Shown here one piece after another: positions 47,042 through 57,402 of a stretch of DNA of 64,000 bases (the first letter of the stretch is position 1; the number at the start of each line of letters is the position of its first letter). A program made the position numbers and the translations under genes. The notes below the pieces were generated by a model. It saw nothing but the letters and a program-made list of their open reading frames with translations. It had not been told where the DNA came from and made no database searches. This DNA is from Pseudotamlana agarivorans (lineage in GTDB: Bacteria > Bacteroidota > Bacteroidia > Flavobacteriales > Flavobacteriaceae), in the NCBI RefSeq assembly GCF_001642835.1, contig NZ_LXEI01000009.1, positions 1-64,000 of the forward strand, given 5' to 3'.

Positions 47042-50000
47042 TTAATTGGTTCCTATATAAACAGAGCCAGTCAATGGACTAATTCCACTATTTTTTAAAT
47101 TAATGATATAATAATATGTGCCGGAAGGTAATCGTCCGCTAGACCCTAATGATGAACTAGGTGATGACCCATCCCAGTTGCCGTGTACACCAGAAGTTTC
47201 AATACTTCCTAAAGTATAATCGTTAGATTGGTAAACGAGAGCTCCCCAACGATTGAATACTTGAACCTCAGCAGTATATCCGCATAAATCAATACCTTTA
47301 ATATCGAAAGTATCATTATATCCATCTCCATTAGGTGTAATGGCTGTTGAAATTTTTATGTTATCAACACCACATGGAAGTACCACACAATCGGCATGTA
47401 AATTCATAACCACTTCATTAACACTCATACAACCATTGTCTGTTGTAGTGTATCTAAATCTATAAAGAATACCATCAGTGCCAGGGCGGAAGTCTTCACT
47501 CATTCTAATATTAGTAGGATCGAAAATATGCCCTACAAGGGTTGCAGCAGATTCTCCTTCAATAATTTCCCATAATCCAGTTTTATTTAGGTCATCTGGT
47601 ATTAAGCTGTTTAAATCTACTATACCCTCATTAAAGCAGGTGTCTGGAGCGACAAATTCTGTATATATTTCATCAAGAGTAACATGTAGAGTTTGAGTGT
47701 AAGTGGCTTCATTTAAACATTCATCTTTTACAGTCCACGTTCTTATAATTTGATAATCCTGAAGCACATTTTCATCGAATGAATTAGTTTCTTCAAAATC
47801 GATTGTAATGTTCGAAGAACAATTATCTGTGAAAGTCACATTCGGAATTTCAGGAATATTGGTACAACTCACATCTAAATTGGCTTCAAATGAGGTTGAA
47901 GGTGTTGGAGCAGTGGTATCCTGAACTGTTATTATTTGGGTATGGGTCGTGGTTAAACCACATTCATCTTTTGCCGTATACGTTCTTTCGATAACATAGT
48001 TATTGGCACAATTATCAATAATTTTAACATCACTAACACTAACAGTTGCATTTCCGCAATTATCTGTAGCCGTTAAATTTTCTGGAAAAGGTATAGCATC
48101 ACACTCCACCGTAATATCCGTAGGTGAGCTCTCTACAAATAGTGGTGCTTTAGTGTCTTGCACGGTGATGATTTGTGTATGTGTTGTTGTTAATCCGCAT
48201 TCATCCTTGGCAGTCCAAGTTCTGGTGATACTGTAGTTATATTTACAATAGCCATTGGTTCTAACATCGTTAACGGTAACAGTGGCCGATCCACAAATAT
48301 CGGTTGCAGTTAAAGTTTCAGGAGACGGCACGGCATCACATTCAACAGTTAAGGTAGTTGCTGGTAAAGTTTCAACAAATACAGGTGCTTTAGTGTCTTG
48401 AACGGTGATGGTTTGGATATGTGTGTTTGTAAGTCCGCATTCATCAGTAGCCGTGTAAGTCCTTTTAATGATATAGTCTGAAGGACAGCTACCATTAATT
48501 CTTCGATCAGAGACACTAACCGAAGCATTTCCGCAGTTATCAGAAGCCGTTAGAACTTCGGATGCAGGCACGTTATCACATTCTACAACCACATCGACAG
48601 GTAAAACTGATTGGTCGAATGTTGGAGCAGTGGTATCAGAAGTTGAAATAATTTGATCTGCTGAAACGGTATTTCCACAACTATCTGTTGCGGTCCAGGT
48701 ACGTGTAATGGTATAAGTTCCAGAACAAGATCCGTTGGTTTTTACATCATTATAAGTAACAACAGGTGCAGGATCACAATTATCGGTTGCCGTGGCTGTT
48801 CCGAATATAATAGGTGATAGGCTATCACTACATTCGGCAGTTACATTAACCGGTAAATCAAGCACAGGCGCTGTGGTATCGGTAACGGTTATAGTTTGAG
48901 TGGTTCTAGATGTATTAGAGCAGTCGTCTGTAAAGGTCCAAGTTCTTTTAATAATGACATGACAAGGATTTGTATCATCAATAACATCAACCCCTATAGC
49001 TGTAATGAGACCGCTACATTGATCGGAAGCCGTTAAAGTACCCACTACAGGAACATCACTTAAACACTCATAAGTAATGTCTGAAGGAGTAATTGGAAGA
49101 CTTGGAGCTGTAGTGTCTTCAATAGTAAAGGTAGCTGAAGTGATTGTGGCATTACCACAGCCATCGGTAGCCGTAAATATTACCGTTGCTGAGCCAGTTT
49201 CTCCACAACTATTTGAAAGCCCTGTAAAATCATTCGTCCAAATTATAGTTGAACAATCTTCGGTAGCAACAGCATTTCCGTTAGCATTTAACCAATTGTT
49301 TAATGCGGTTAAGTTGCCCGTACCATCACATTCAACGGTCAAATCGGAAGCAGGAGTTACTAAAGTTGGAGGCGTAATGTCTCTAATATGATAGTAGGCG
49401 CTGATATTGCTTGTGTTTCCACATTCATCTTCTGCAGTGAAGATAACTTCAATACCTTTTCCTAGTTTACATTTTACGGCATTATCACCACCATAGTTGT
49501 TGCTCCAAGTTATGGAACTGCAACTGTCGGTAGCGGTTGCTCCTGCATTACTATTTAACCAATCGGTTAATTCCTTTTCGGTATCTCCTTGGCCGCAAAT
49601 AATTTCGATATCCGCAAGATTTTGTGAATCAATTATAGGAGCTGTTGTGTCTTCAATCGTGAATGTGGCTTCTTTCGTTATGAAATTTCCACAGTCATCA
49701 GTAAGCGTGAAAGTCACCATTTCTGTACCTGTAGCACCACATAAATCGGATAATCCAACGCTGTTGTTAGTCACGGTTGCAATTCCGCAAGTATCTGTCC
49801 CGCTGAAAGAGGCTAACCAGTTAGCAAAAGCACCACTAACATCTGTTGTACCATCGCATTCTACCGTTAAATCTGCAGGTTCGTTAGTCCAAGTTGGATT
49901 GGTGGTATCTTCAATTGTGAAGGAGGCTACTTTAGTGATGGAATTTCCACAGTCGTCTGTTAAAGTGAAAGTGACCGTTTCTGTACCTGTAGCACCGCAT

Positions 50001-53000
50001 AAATCGGATAAACCTGTACTGTTGTTAGTCACGGTTGCTATTCCGCAGGTATCTGTCCCACTGAAAGAGGCTAACCAATTAGCGAAAGCGCCACTGGCAT
50101 CTGCAGTACCGTCACATTCTACAGTTAAATCTGAAGGTTCGTTAATCCATGTTGGGTTCGTATGATCTTCAATCGTAAAAGACGCTTCTTTGGTGATGGC
50201 ATTACCACAGTCATCTGTAAGTGTGAAAGTCACGGTTTCTGTACCTGTAGCACCGCATAAATCAGATAAACCGGTGCTATTGTTAGTTACTGTAGTTGTT
50301 CCGCAGGTATCTGTCCCACTGAAAGATGCTAACCAATTGCTAAAGGCTCCACTGGCATCTGTTGCACCATCGCATTCTACTGTTAAATCTGAAGGTTCGT
50401 TAGTCCAAGTTGGGAAGCTGGTGTCTTCAATTGTAAAAGTTGCTGAAGTGGAAGCCGTATTTCCACAAGCATCAGTAGCTGTAAAGGTTACAGTGCCTGA
50501 ACCGGTTTCTCCACAATCATCGGAAAGTCCTGTAAAATCATTAGACCAGACAATGGTAGAACAATTTTCGGTTGCTGTAGCACCACCATTTGTATTTAGC
50601 CAATCATTTAATTGGGTAGTATTTCCTACACCATCACATTGCACTATTATGTTCTGTGCTTGCGTAGTCAGGGTTGGTGGTACATCATCCTTTATTAGGT
50701 AAGAAGCAGTAGTGGTACTAGAGTTTCCACAATCGTCTGTAGCTGTGAATACCACTTCAATACCGTTTTCTCCAATACACTTAATAGCCGTATCACTTCC
50801 GTAATTGTTGGACCATGTGATGTTGCTACAATTATCGGTAGCTGTTGCTCCAGCGTTGTTGTTTAACCAATCGTTTAATTGCTGTTGTGTGTTTCCAGCT
50901 CCACAAACAATATCAATATCCATTTGATTGGTGGTATCTATAGTTGGTGCTGTATTATCTTCAATAGTGAAAGTCGCTTCTTTGGTGATGGCATTCCCAC
51001 AATCGTCTGTTAAAGTGAAAGTCACGGTTTCTGATCCTGTAGCACCGCATAAATCGGATAAACCCACACTATTATTTGTTACAATAGCTGTTCCGCAGGT
51101 ATCTGTCCCACTGAAAGACGTTAACCAGTTAGCAAAATCACCACTGGCATCAGTTGTACCATCACATTCTACTGTTAAATCTGTAGGTTCGTTTGTCCAA
51201 GTTGGGTTGGTGGTATCTTCAATAGTGAAAGTAGCATCTTTGGTGATGACATTACCACAATCGTCTGTTAAGGTGAAAATCACGGTTTCTGATCCGGTAG
51301 TGCCACATAAATCGGATAACCCAGAACTGTTGTTTGTTATTGTTGCTGTTCCACAAGTATCTATCCCACTGAAAGAGGCTAACCAATTAGCGAAAGTGCC
51401 ACTGGCATCTGTAGTACCGTCGCATTCTACAGTTAAATCTGAAGGTTCGTTAGTCCAAGTTGGGTTTGTGGTATCTTCAATAGTGAAAGTAGCATCTTTT
51501 GCAATTGAATTTCCACATTCATCTGCTAGGGTAAAAGTCACGGTTTCTGTTCCGGTAGCCCCACATAAATCAGATAACCCAGAACTATTATTAGTTACTG
51601 TTGCCGTTCCGCAAGTATCAGTTCCACTGAATGATGTTAACCAATTAGCAAAAGCGCCACTGGCATCTGTAGTGCCATCACACTCTACCGTTAAATCTGA
51701 AGGTTCGTTAGTCCAAGTTGGGTTCGTAGTGTCTTCAATAGTAAAAGTTGCTGAAGAGGAAGTCGTATTTCCACAAGCATCGGTGGCTGTAAACGTTATA
51801 GTAGCTGAACCGGTTTCTCCACAGTTATCTGAAAGTGCAGTAAAATCATTTGACCACACTATAGTAGAACAATTCTCTGTTGCTATAGCACCACCATTTG
51901 TATTTAACCAATCATTTAATAGGGTAGTATTTCCAAGGCCATCACATTGCACTGTGACATTTTGTGCTTGTGTAGTCAGGGTAGGAGGAACATCATCCTT
52001 TATAAGATAAGTAGCGGTAGTGGTGCTAGAGTTTCCACAATCGTCTGTAGCAGTGAATACCACTTCAATACCGGTTTCTCCAATACATTTAATAGCTGTA
52101 TCACTTCCGTAATTGTTAGACCACGTGATGTTGCTACAATTATCGGTAGCGGTTGCTCCAGCGTTACTATTTAACCAATTGCTTAATTGCTGTTGTGTGT
52201 TTCCAGCTCCACAAACAATTTCGATATTCATTTGATTGGTGGTGTCTATAGTTGGCGCTGTATTATCTTCAATAGTGAAAGTAGCATCTTTGGTGATGGC
52301 ATTACCACAATCGTCTGTTAAAGTGAATGTCACGGTTTCTGATCCTGTAGCGCCGCATAAATCAGACAAACCAGTACTGTTGTTTGATACGGTGGCTGTT
52401 CCACAAGAATCTGTCCCACTGAAAGAGGCTAACCAATTAGCGAAAGTGCCACTGGCATCTAATGTTCCATCGCACTCTACCGTTAAATCCACAGGTTCAT
52501 TAATCCAAGTTGGGTTCGTATTATCTTCAATGGTGAATGTCGCCTCTTTGGTGATGGCATTACCACAATCATCTGTAAGTGTGAAAGTCACGGTTTCTGC
52601 ACCTGTAGCACCGCATAAATCAGATAAACCTGCGCTGTTGTTAGTTACTATAGGTGTTCCGCAGGTATCAGTACCACCGAAGGATGTTAACCAATTAGCA
52701 AAAGCATCACTAGCATCTGTTGTACCATTGCATTCTACCGTTAAATCTGCAGGTTCGTTAGTCCAAGTTGGGTTCGTACTATCTTCAATAGTAAAAGTTG
52801 CTGAAGTGGTCGTGGTATTTCCGCAAGCATCGGTAGCGGTAAAAATTACTAAGGCTGAACCGGTTACTCCACAGCCATCTGAAAGTGCAATAAAATCATT
52901 AGACCACACTATGGTAGAACAATTTTCGGTTGCTGTAGCACCACCATTCGTATTTAACCAATCATTTAATTGGGTAGTATTTCCAACGCCATCACATTGA

Positions 53001-56000
53001 ACTGTGACATTTTGTGCTTGCGTAGTCAGGGTTGGAGGAACATCATCCTTTATAATATAAGTAGCGGTAGTAGTACTAGAGTTTCCACAATCGTCTGTAG
53101 CTGTGAATACTACTGGAATACCGTTTTCTCCTATACATTTTATTGAGGTATCACTACCGTAATTGTTAGTCCATGTGATATTGCTACAATTATCGGTAGC
53201 AGTTGATCCAGCGTTACTATTTAACCAATCGTTTAATTGCTGTTGTGTGTTCCCAGTTCCACAAACAATATCAATATTGACTTTATTGGTATTATCAATA
53301 ATTGGCGCCGTATTATCTTCAATATTGAAAGTCGCTTCTTTAGTAATAGCATTACCACAATCGTCTGTTAAAGTAAAAGTCACCGTTTCTGATCCTGTAG
53401 CGCCACACAAATCGGATAGACCAGTGCTATTGTTTGAAACGGAGGCTGTTCCGCAGGTATCTGTCCCACTGAAAGATGCTAACCAATTAGCAAAAGCTCC
53501 ACTAGCATCTGTAGTACCGTCGCATTCTACGGTTAAATCTGTAGGTTCGTTAGTCCAAGTTGGATTCGTATGATCTTCAATAGTGAAAGTCGCTTCTTTG
53601 GTGATGGCATTACCACAATCGTCAGTAAGCGTGAAAGTCACGGTTTCTGTAACTGTAGTACCGCATAAATCAGATAAACCGGTGCTGTTGTTAGTCACGG
53701 TTGCTGTTCCACAAGAATCTGTCCCACTGAAAGACCATAACCAATTAGCAAAAGCTCCACTAGCATCTGTAGTACCGTCGCATTCTACGGTTAAATTTGT
53801 AGGTTCGTTAGTCCAAGTTGGATTGGTGGTATCTTCAATGGTGAAAGTGGCTTCTTTGGAGATGGAATTACCACAATCGTCTGTTAAAGTGAAAGTCACT
53901 GTTTCTGTTCCGGTAGTACCGCATAAATCAGATAAACCAGTGCTATTGTTTGAAACGGAGGCTGTTCCGCAGGTATCTGTCCCACTGAAAGATGCTAACC
54001 AATTAGCAAAAGCTCCACTAGCATCTGTAGTACCGTCGCATTCTACGGTTAAATCTGTAGGTTCGTTAGTCCAAGTTGGATTGGTGGTATCTTCAATCGT
54101 GAAAGTGGCTTCTTTGGAGATGGAATTACCACAATCGTCTGTTAAAGTGAAAGTCACCGTTTCTGTTCCGGTAACGCCACATAAATCAGATAAACCGGCG
54201 CTGTTGTTAGTTACAGTAGCTGTTCCACAGGTATCTGTCCCGCTGAAAGAGGCTAACCAATTAGCAAATACGCCACTTGCATCTGTTGTGCTATCACACT
54301 CTACAGTTAAATTTGCCGGTTCGTCTATCCATGTTGGTGAGGTTTGATCACTTCCTGTATGTGTAATGGTTTGATTTACTAGTTTATTTCCGCAGTCATC
54401 TACAACTTCGTAAGTGTAAACTAAAGTCCAAGAACAGCCATCACCTGTTTGTGTGGTATTTGTGAGGTTAACAGTAACATTATTACAGTTATCAGAATAA
54501 CTCGTCGCTATTGCGGTGGCATCAAAAGGATAATTGGTTTGAGCATCAGCAAGACACAAATCTGCATTAGTAACCCCTGAAGGCGCTGTTCCTGTTAAGG
54601 TTGGCGCAGTTTGATCACTTCCTGTATGTGTAATAGTTTGATTTTCTAGTTTATTTCCGCAGTCATCTACAACTTCGTAAGTGTAAACAAAAGTCCAAGA
54701 ACAGTCATTGCCAGTTTGGTTAGTATTTGTGAGGTTAACTGTGACGTTATTGCAATTATCAGAATAACTAGCTGCTAATGTTGTGGCATTAAATGGATAA
54801 TCGGTTTGAGCATCTGCAAGACACGCATCGACATTTGTAACTCCAGAAGGTGCAGTTCCTGTTAAGATTGGCGCAGTTTGATCTCTTCCTGTGTGTGTGA
54901 TGGTGATATCAAAATCATTTGAGTTATTGCCATCAGAAATAATGTAAACTCGCGCCAACGACCAGCCACAAGAATCTCCTGTCAATGTCTGACTTTTAAA
55001 AGTAGCACTTACGATGCCACAGACATCTGTGTATGCTCCTTCAATTGCACTAATGTCACTGGCTATCGTTACAATACTATCAATTGCACTTTCTTCTGCA
55101 CAAGCATTAACACTAGTAGTTCCACTTGGAGCTGTTCCCGAAGCAGGTGTGTTGTCTTCAACAATAACCAATTGTGTACAGGTCGTTTTGTTTCCCGAAT
55201 TGTCTTCAACAGTCCAAGTTACTGTGGTACTTCCTAAAGCAAATGGTTCAACAGCATTATTGGTAACACTCACTACCATACAATTATCAGAGGTCACAGG
55301 GGTTCCCAAATTCACCGAAGAAGCGGTACATAAACCACTATCGGTATTTATAGTGATGTCATTCGGACAAGTAATCGTGGGGGCTACGGTGTCGGCTGAA
55401 GCTGAAACAGTAAAATCATCAATAATTTCACAACCGTTACTATCTGTAACTTTAACTTCATAATCACCAATAACTAAGTTTGTAAGGTCTTCTGTGCTTG
55501 CTGTAAACCCATTAGGGCCAGTCCATGAATAAGTGTATGTAGCTTGTCCTCCAGAAACAGTTATGTCTATTTCTCCTGTAGAATCTTGTTTGCAAGTCAC
55601 ATCGGTTACAGTACCTGTAAGCACTAAATCTTTTAAAATAATAGGGTTAGAACTATTTTGTTTTTCACAGTCGGTAGCAGTGCTTTTTACAATTAAACTG
55701 TACGAGCCTTCGGTTAAATTATCAAATGTGGATGAACTTTGAAAAGTACTGCCGTTGTCTATGGAATAAGCATAATCTCCTAGCGGGGAAGTCACTTCTA
55801 AAGTAAAATTATTTGTACTGTTGCAAGTAATAGCGTGAGTGGGTTCGGGAGGGAGATTAACATACTGTAATGATACAGTGCCTGATTCACAAACAGTGGT
55901 GTTTGGTGGAGGTAAACATAGTTCGTAACTAAAAGTAATAGTACCCGTATATCCAGGAGCTGGGGTAAATGTATACGTTCCATCTGTATTAGAGGTAAAT

Positions 56001-56950
56001 GTACCACCACCTGTTATAGTAGGGGGTACAATGGTGTATGTAGAATTAGCAGGTGCATTGTTTAAAACATTTAAATCACCATTATAGGTATTATCTAAAC
56101 ATTCAATTAATTGCTGATCTACAGCATATTTTTGAAGTAAAAAGAATTTCCCATCGCCATGGTCTTCGGTAGCTCCTACAAATTCTATTCTTGTAATTAA
56201 TGAACCTGTTGGTGCTAAATCATCAAGATAAAAAAGTGCAATTCCAATACCTTGACCATTGTCATTACAGCGATCGGAAGCCCAATAATCTGAGCCAGAT
56301 ACAGGAGCCGTTGTCATAGTACAACTACCAAAATTACCATTGGTTCGTACAAATGTATCTCCTAAACGTTGCTCTGTTCCGCCTGTAGATCCGGCTGGAT
56401 AGCCGTAAACTTCTACATATAAACAGTTATTTCCACCTCTTTCGGTAATGGCTAAAATTCCATCATCATTAGATGGTATGGCTGGCGAATAAATTAAAGA
56501 TTGCCTTTGCGATGTAGCCGTGCTACTTGCAGCAGCAGCAAAATCGCCACACAAATCTTCGCCATTACTATCCGATGTAAAATAATGGTTTAAGTTTTTA
56601 TCTTGAAATGCATCCAAAGCAGCCGTATTCCAAGCATCTCTTGGAGTAGATGAACCGACGACTTCATTACCATCCTTTCTAATATTATTTGCACCATTAC
56701 CATTTGGTCCTAATGTTGTAAGTTCGTAGCTAGATGGTACTACAAAGGTATTATACTCAGTGCTGTTAACTGTTACTTTCTCAATGGTTGTATTATGTGT
56801 GGTAGACCAGCCGAAATTAACTCCAGTACGTATAGAGGGTGATTGTGTACTCAATTGAGCAAAAATGAATAACGGAAACAAGATCAATCCAAATAGAAGT
56901 AACCTGCTTTTTATATGTTTATTTAAAATACAATGGTAATTATTTCTCAT
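47042..56950 (-). CDS. Giant type B T9SS adhesin with HYR-like/Cys-containing repeat modules
   Basis: About 3,302 residues from the ATG at 56950 (MRNNYHC); a second in-frame ATG at 56986 is possible. The signal peptide ends at IFAQ. A unique N-terminal region (about 35-340) is followed by an Ig-like segment, a SprB-type repeat (SGGQATYTYSWTGPNGF), an HYR-like module, two long modules with ITHTGSDQTAP, 20 modules of ~87 residues, and about six further HYR-like modules (VECDxxP, TDxCG, VxDTxAP). A unique C-terminal region ends with a type B sorting domain (TPNGDGYNDTF, VFNRWG, GTYYYIINL, LTGSVYI). The protein should be exported by T9SS and displayed with the PorP/SprF partner encoded downstream. 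It acts as adhesin for gliding or attachment. The frame is intact through the repeats. Confidence 0.92.
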   Translation of the reverse strand: MRNNYHCILNKHIKSRLLLFGLILFPLFIFAQLSTQSPSIRTGVNFGWSTTHNTTIEKVTVNSTEYNTFVVPSSYELTTLGPNGNGANNIRKDGNEVVGSSTPRDAWNTAALDAFQDKNLNHYFTSDSNGEDLCGDFAAAASSTATSQRQSLIYSPAIPSNDDGILAITERGGNNCLYVEVYGYPAGSTGGTEQRLGDTFVRTNGNFGSCTMTTAPVSGSDYWASDRCNDNGQGIGIALFYLDDLAPTGSLITRIEFVGATEDHGDGKFFLLQKYAVDQQLIECLDNTYNGDLNVLNNAPANSTYTIVPPTITGGGTFTSNTDGTYTFTPAPGYTGTITFSYELCLPPPNTTVCESGTVSLQYVNLPPEPTHAITCNSTNNFTLEVTSPLGDYAYSIDNGSTFQSSSTFDNLTEGSYSLIVKSTATDCEKQNSSNPIILKDLVLTGTVTDVTCKQDSTGEIDITVSGGQATYTYSWTGPNGFTASTEDLTNLVIGDYEVKVTDSNGCEIIDDFTVSASADTVAPTITCPNDITINTDSGLCTASSVNLGTPVTSDNCMVVSVTNNAVEPFALGSTTVTWTVEDNSGNKTTCTQLVIVEDNTPASGTAPSGTTSVNACAEESAIDSIVTIASDISAIEGAYTDVCGIVSATFKSQTLTGDSCGWSLARVYIISDGNNSNDFDITITHTGRDQTAPILTGTAPSGVTNVDACLADAQTDYPFNATTLAASYSDNCNNVTVNLTNTNQTGNDCSWTFVYTYEVVDDCGNKLENQTITHTGSDQTAPTLTGTAPSGVTNADLCLADAQTNYPFDATAIATSYSDNCNNVTVNLTNTTQTGDGCSWTLVYTYEVVDDCGNKLVNQTITHTGSDQTSPTWIDEPANLTVECDSTTDASGVFANWLASFSGTDTCGTATVTNNSAGLSDLCGVTGTETVTFTLTDDCGNSISKEATFTIEDTTNPTWTNEPTDLTVECDGTTDASGAFANWLASFSGTDTCGTASVSNNSTGLSDLCGTTGTETVTFTLTDDCGNSISKEATFTIEDTTNPTWTNEPTNLTVECDGTTDASGAFANWLWSFSGTDSCGTATVTNNSTGLSDLCGTTVTETVTFTLTDDCGNAITKEATFTIEDHTNPTWTNEPTDLTVECDGTTDASGAFANWLASFSGTDTCGTASVSNNSTGLSDLCGATGSETVTFTLTDDCGNAITKEATFNIEDNTAPIIDNTNKVNIDIVCGTGNTQQQLNDWLNSNAGSTATDNCSNITWTNNYGSDTSIKCIGENGIPVVFTATDDCGNSSTTTATYIIKDDVPPTLTTQAQNVTVQCDGVGNTTQLNDWLNTNGGATATENCSTIVWSNDFIALSDGCGVTGSALVIFTATDACGNTTTTSATFTIEDSTNPTWTNEPADLTVECNGTTDASDAFANWLTSFGGTDTCGTPIVTNNSAGLSDLCGATGAETVTFTLTDDCGNAITKEATFTIEDNTNPTWINEPVDLTVECDGTLDASGTFANWLASFSGTDSCGTATVSNNSTGLSDLCGATGSETVTFTLTDDCGNAITKDATFTIEDNTAPTIDTTNQMNIEIVCGAGNTQQQLSNWLNSNAGATATDNCSNITWSNNYGSDTAIKCIGETGIEVVFTATDDCGNSSTTTATYLIKDDVPPTLTTQAQNVTVQCDGLGNTTLLNDWLNTNGGAIATENCSTIVWSNDFTALSDNCGETGSATITFTATDACGNTTSSSATFTIEDTTNPTWTNEPSDLTVECDGTTDASGAFANWLTSFSGTDTCGTATVTNNSSGLSDLCGATGTETVTFTLADECGNSIAKDATFTIEDTTNPTWTNEPSDLTVECDGTTDASGTFANWLASFSGIDTCGTATITNNSSGLSDLCGTTGSETVIFTLTDDCGNVITKDATFTIEDTTNPTWTNEPTDLTVECDGTTDASGDFANWLTSFSGTDTCGTAIVTNNSVGLSDLCGATGSETVTFTLTDDCGNAITKEATFTIEDNTAPTIDTTNQMDIDIVCGAGNTQQQLNDWLNNNAGATATDNCSNITWSNNYGSDTAIKCIGENGIEVVFTATDDCGNSSTTTASYLIKDDVPPTLTTQAQNIIVQCDGVGNTTQLNDWLNTNGGATATENCSTIVWSNDFTGLSDDCGETGSGTVTFTATDACGNTASTSATFTIEDTSFPTWTNEPSDLTVECDGATDASGAFSNWLASFSGTDTCGTTTVTNNSTGLSDLCGATGTETVTFTLTDDCGNAITKEASFTIEDHTNPTWINEPSDLTVECDGTADASGAFANWLASFSGTDTCGIATVTNNSTGLSDLCGATGTETVTFTLTDDCGNSITKVASFTIEDTTNPTWTNEPADLTVECDGTTDVSGAFANWLASFSGTDTCGIATVTNNSVGLSDLCGATGTEMVTFTLTDDCGNFITKEATFTIEDTTAPIIDSQNLADIEIICGQGDTEKELTDWLNSNAGATATDSCSSITWSNNYGGDNAVKCKLGKGIEVIFTAEDECGNTSNISAYYHIRDITPPTLVTPASDLTVECDGTGNLTALNNWLNANGNAVATEDCSTIIWTNDFTGLSNSCGETGSATVIFTATDGCGNATITSATFTIEDTTAPSLPITPSDITYECLSDVPVVGTLTASDQCSGLITAIGVDVIDDTNPCHVIIKRTWTFTDDCSNTSRTTQTITVTDTTAPVLDLPVNVTAECSDSLSPIIFGTATATDNCDPAPVVTYNDVKTNGSCSGTYTITRTWTATDSCGNTVSADQIISTSDTTAPTFDQSVLPVDVVVECDNVPASEVLTASDNCGNASVSVSDRRINGSCPSDYIIKRTYTATDECGLTNTHIQTITVQDTKAPVFVETLPATTLTVECDAVPSPETLTATDICGSATVTVNDVRTNGYCKYNYSITRTWTAKDECGLTTTHTQIITVQDTKAPLFVESSPTDITVECDAIPFPENLTATDNCGNATVSVSDVKIIDNCANNYVIERTYTAKDECGLTTTHTQIITVQDTTAPTPSTSFEANLDVSCTNIPEIPNVTFTDNCSSNITIDFEETNSFDENVLQDYQIIRTWTVKDECLNEATYTQTLHVTLDEIYTEFVAPDTCFNEGIVDLNSLIPDDLNKTGLWEIIEGESAATLVGHIFDPTNIRMSEDFRPGTDGILYRFRYTTTDNGCMSVNEVVMNLHADCVVLPCGVDNIKISTAITPNGDGYNDTFDIKGIDLCGYTAEVQVFNRWGALVYQSNDYTLGSIETSGVHGNWDGSSPSSSLGSSGRLPSGTYYYIINLKNSGISPLTGSVYIGTN
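49106..54337 (-). repeat. In-gene array of 20 modules in a higher-order (A)n-B-C pattern
   Basis: 5,232 bp, average 87 residues per module. A modules start PTWTNEP.DLTVECDGTTD, B modules carry IVCG.GNTQQQLNDWLN, and C modules start PTLTTQAQN. Read from the N-terminus: AAAA-B-C, AA-B-C, AAA-B-C, AAA-B-C (12 A, 4 B, 4 C). Near-identity between copies at DNA level is evident, for example around 53440-53545 and 53960-54065. Confidence 0.9.
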
Positions 56951-56985
56951 ATTGCATTTGATAAAGTGTTTATATAAATTTATCA

Positions 56986-57052
56986 AGCGTTACAGATTAG
57001 GGCTAGTGTTCAAAATAAATTTGAACCGTAATAAGCCGTTTAAAGTAACGCT
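56986..57052. promoter_or_regulatory. Nested palindromes before the adhesin operon
   Basis: AGCGTTAC (56986-56993) and GTAACGCT (57045-57052) are an exact inverted pair. They enclose GTTCAAA-5-TTTGAAC (57008-57026), a perfect 19-bp palindrome 58 bases upstream of the ATG at 56950. This may be an operator or leader fold. Confidence 0.4.
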
Positions 57053-57402
57053 GTAATTTTATGTTGTTTGTAAAAAATGAGGGAAGGCATTGTAAAACAA
57101 TGTGATATAATTTATTTTTAGTTGGATTTGAGAGCATAGGATCATCATTGTAGGTATAACAAATGAAGTTATATGCCTCTTTAAGTTCAAAAAAAAATGT
57201 TAAATCACTTATTTATTCGATTAAGAGTTTGTTAAGAGAACTTAATCGGAAGAATTTGATAATTATCGTGTGATGATTAATTATTTATAAAATTCTTCTA
57301 TTTTTTATGAGGTTTAGTGTCGTTTTATTGGATATTAACTCTAAATAGTGTGATTTTTTCAAATTATTTTGGCCCTGAAATATTAAAAAATTATAAATTA
57401 TT
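57053..57402. other. Divergent intergenic region without gene
   Basis: 350 bp, AT-rich, between the adhesin operon and the SixA gene. TATTTTG at 57365-57371 lies 32 bases before the SixA ATG and is close to the promoter consensus. No repeat or RNA gene recognised. CATTGTAGGTAT near 57147 faintly resembles a cassette R box but has no supporting palindrome. Confidence 0.4.

Noticed and set aside
49106-54337. Repeat array considered as CRISPR
   Set aside because: Units are ~258 bp, coding and in frame, without short repeats and unique spacers; no cas genes.
49077-54347. Long open frames on the + strand across the adhesin repeats (for example 50928-52010)
   Set aside because: They are antisense shadows of the repeated adhesin modules, with periodic repeats mirrored from the - strand; the - strand frame has signal peptide, domains and sorting signal.
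57140-57175. CATTGTAGGTAT resembling a cassette R box
   Set aside because: No palindrome of attC type surrounds it and no recombinase is near.
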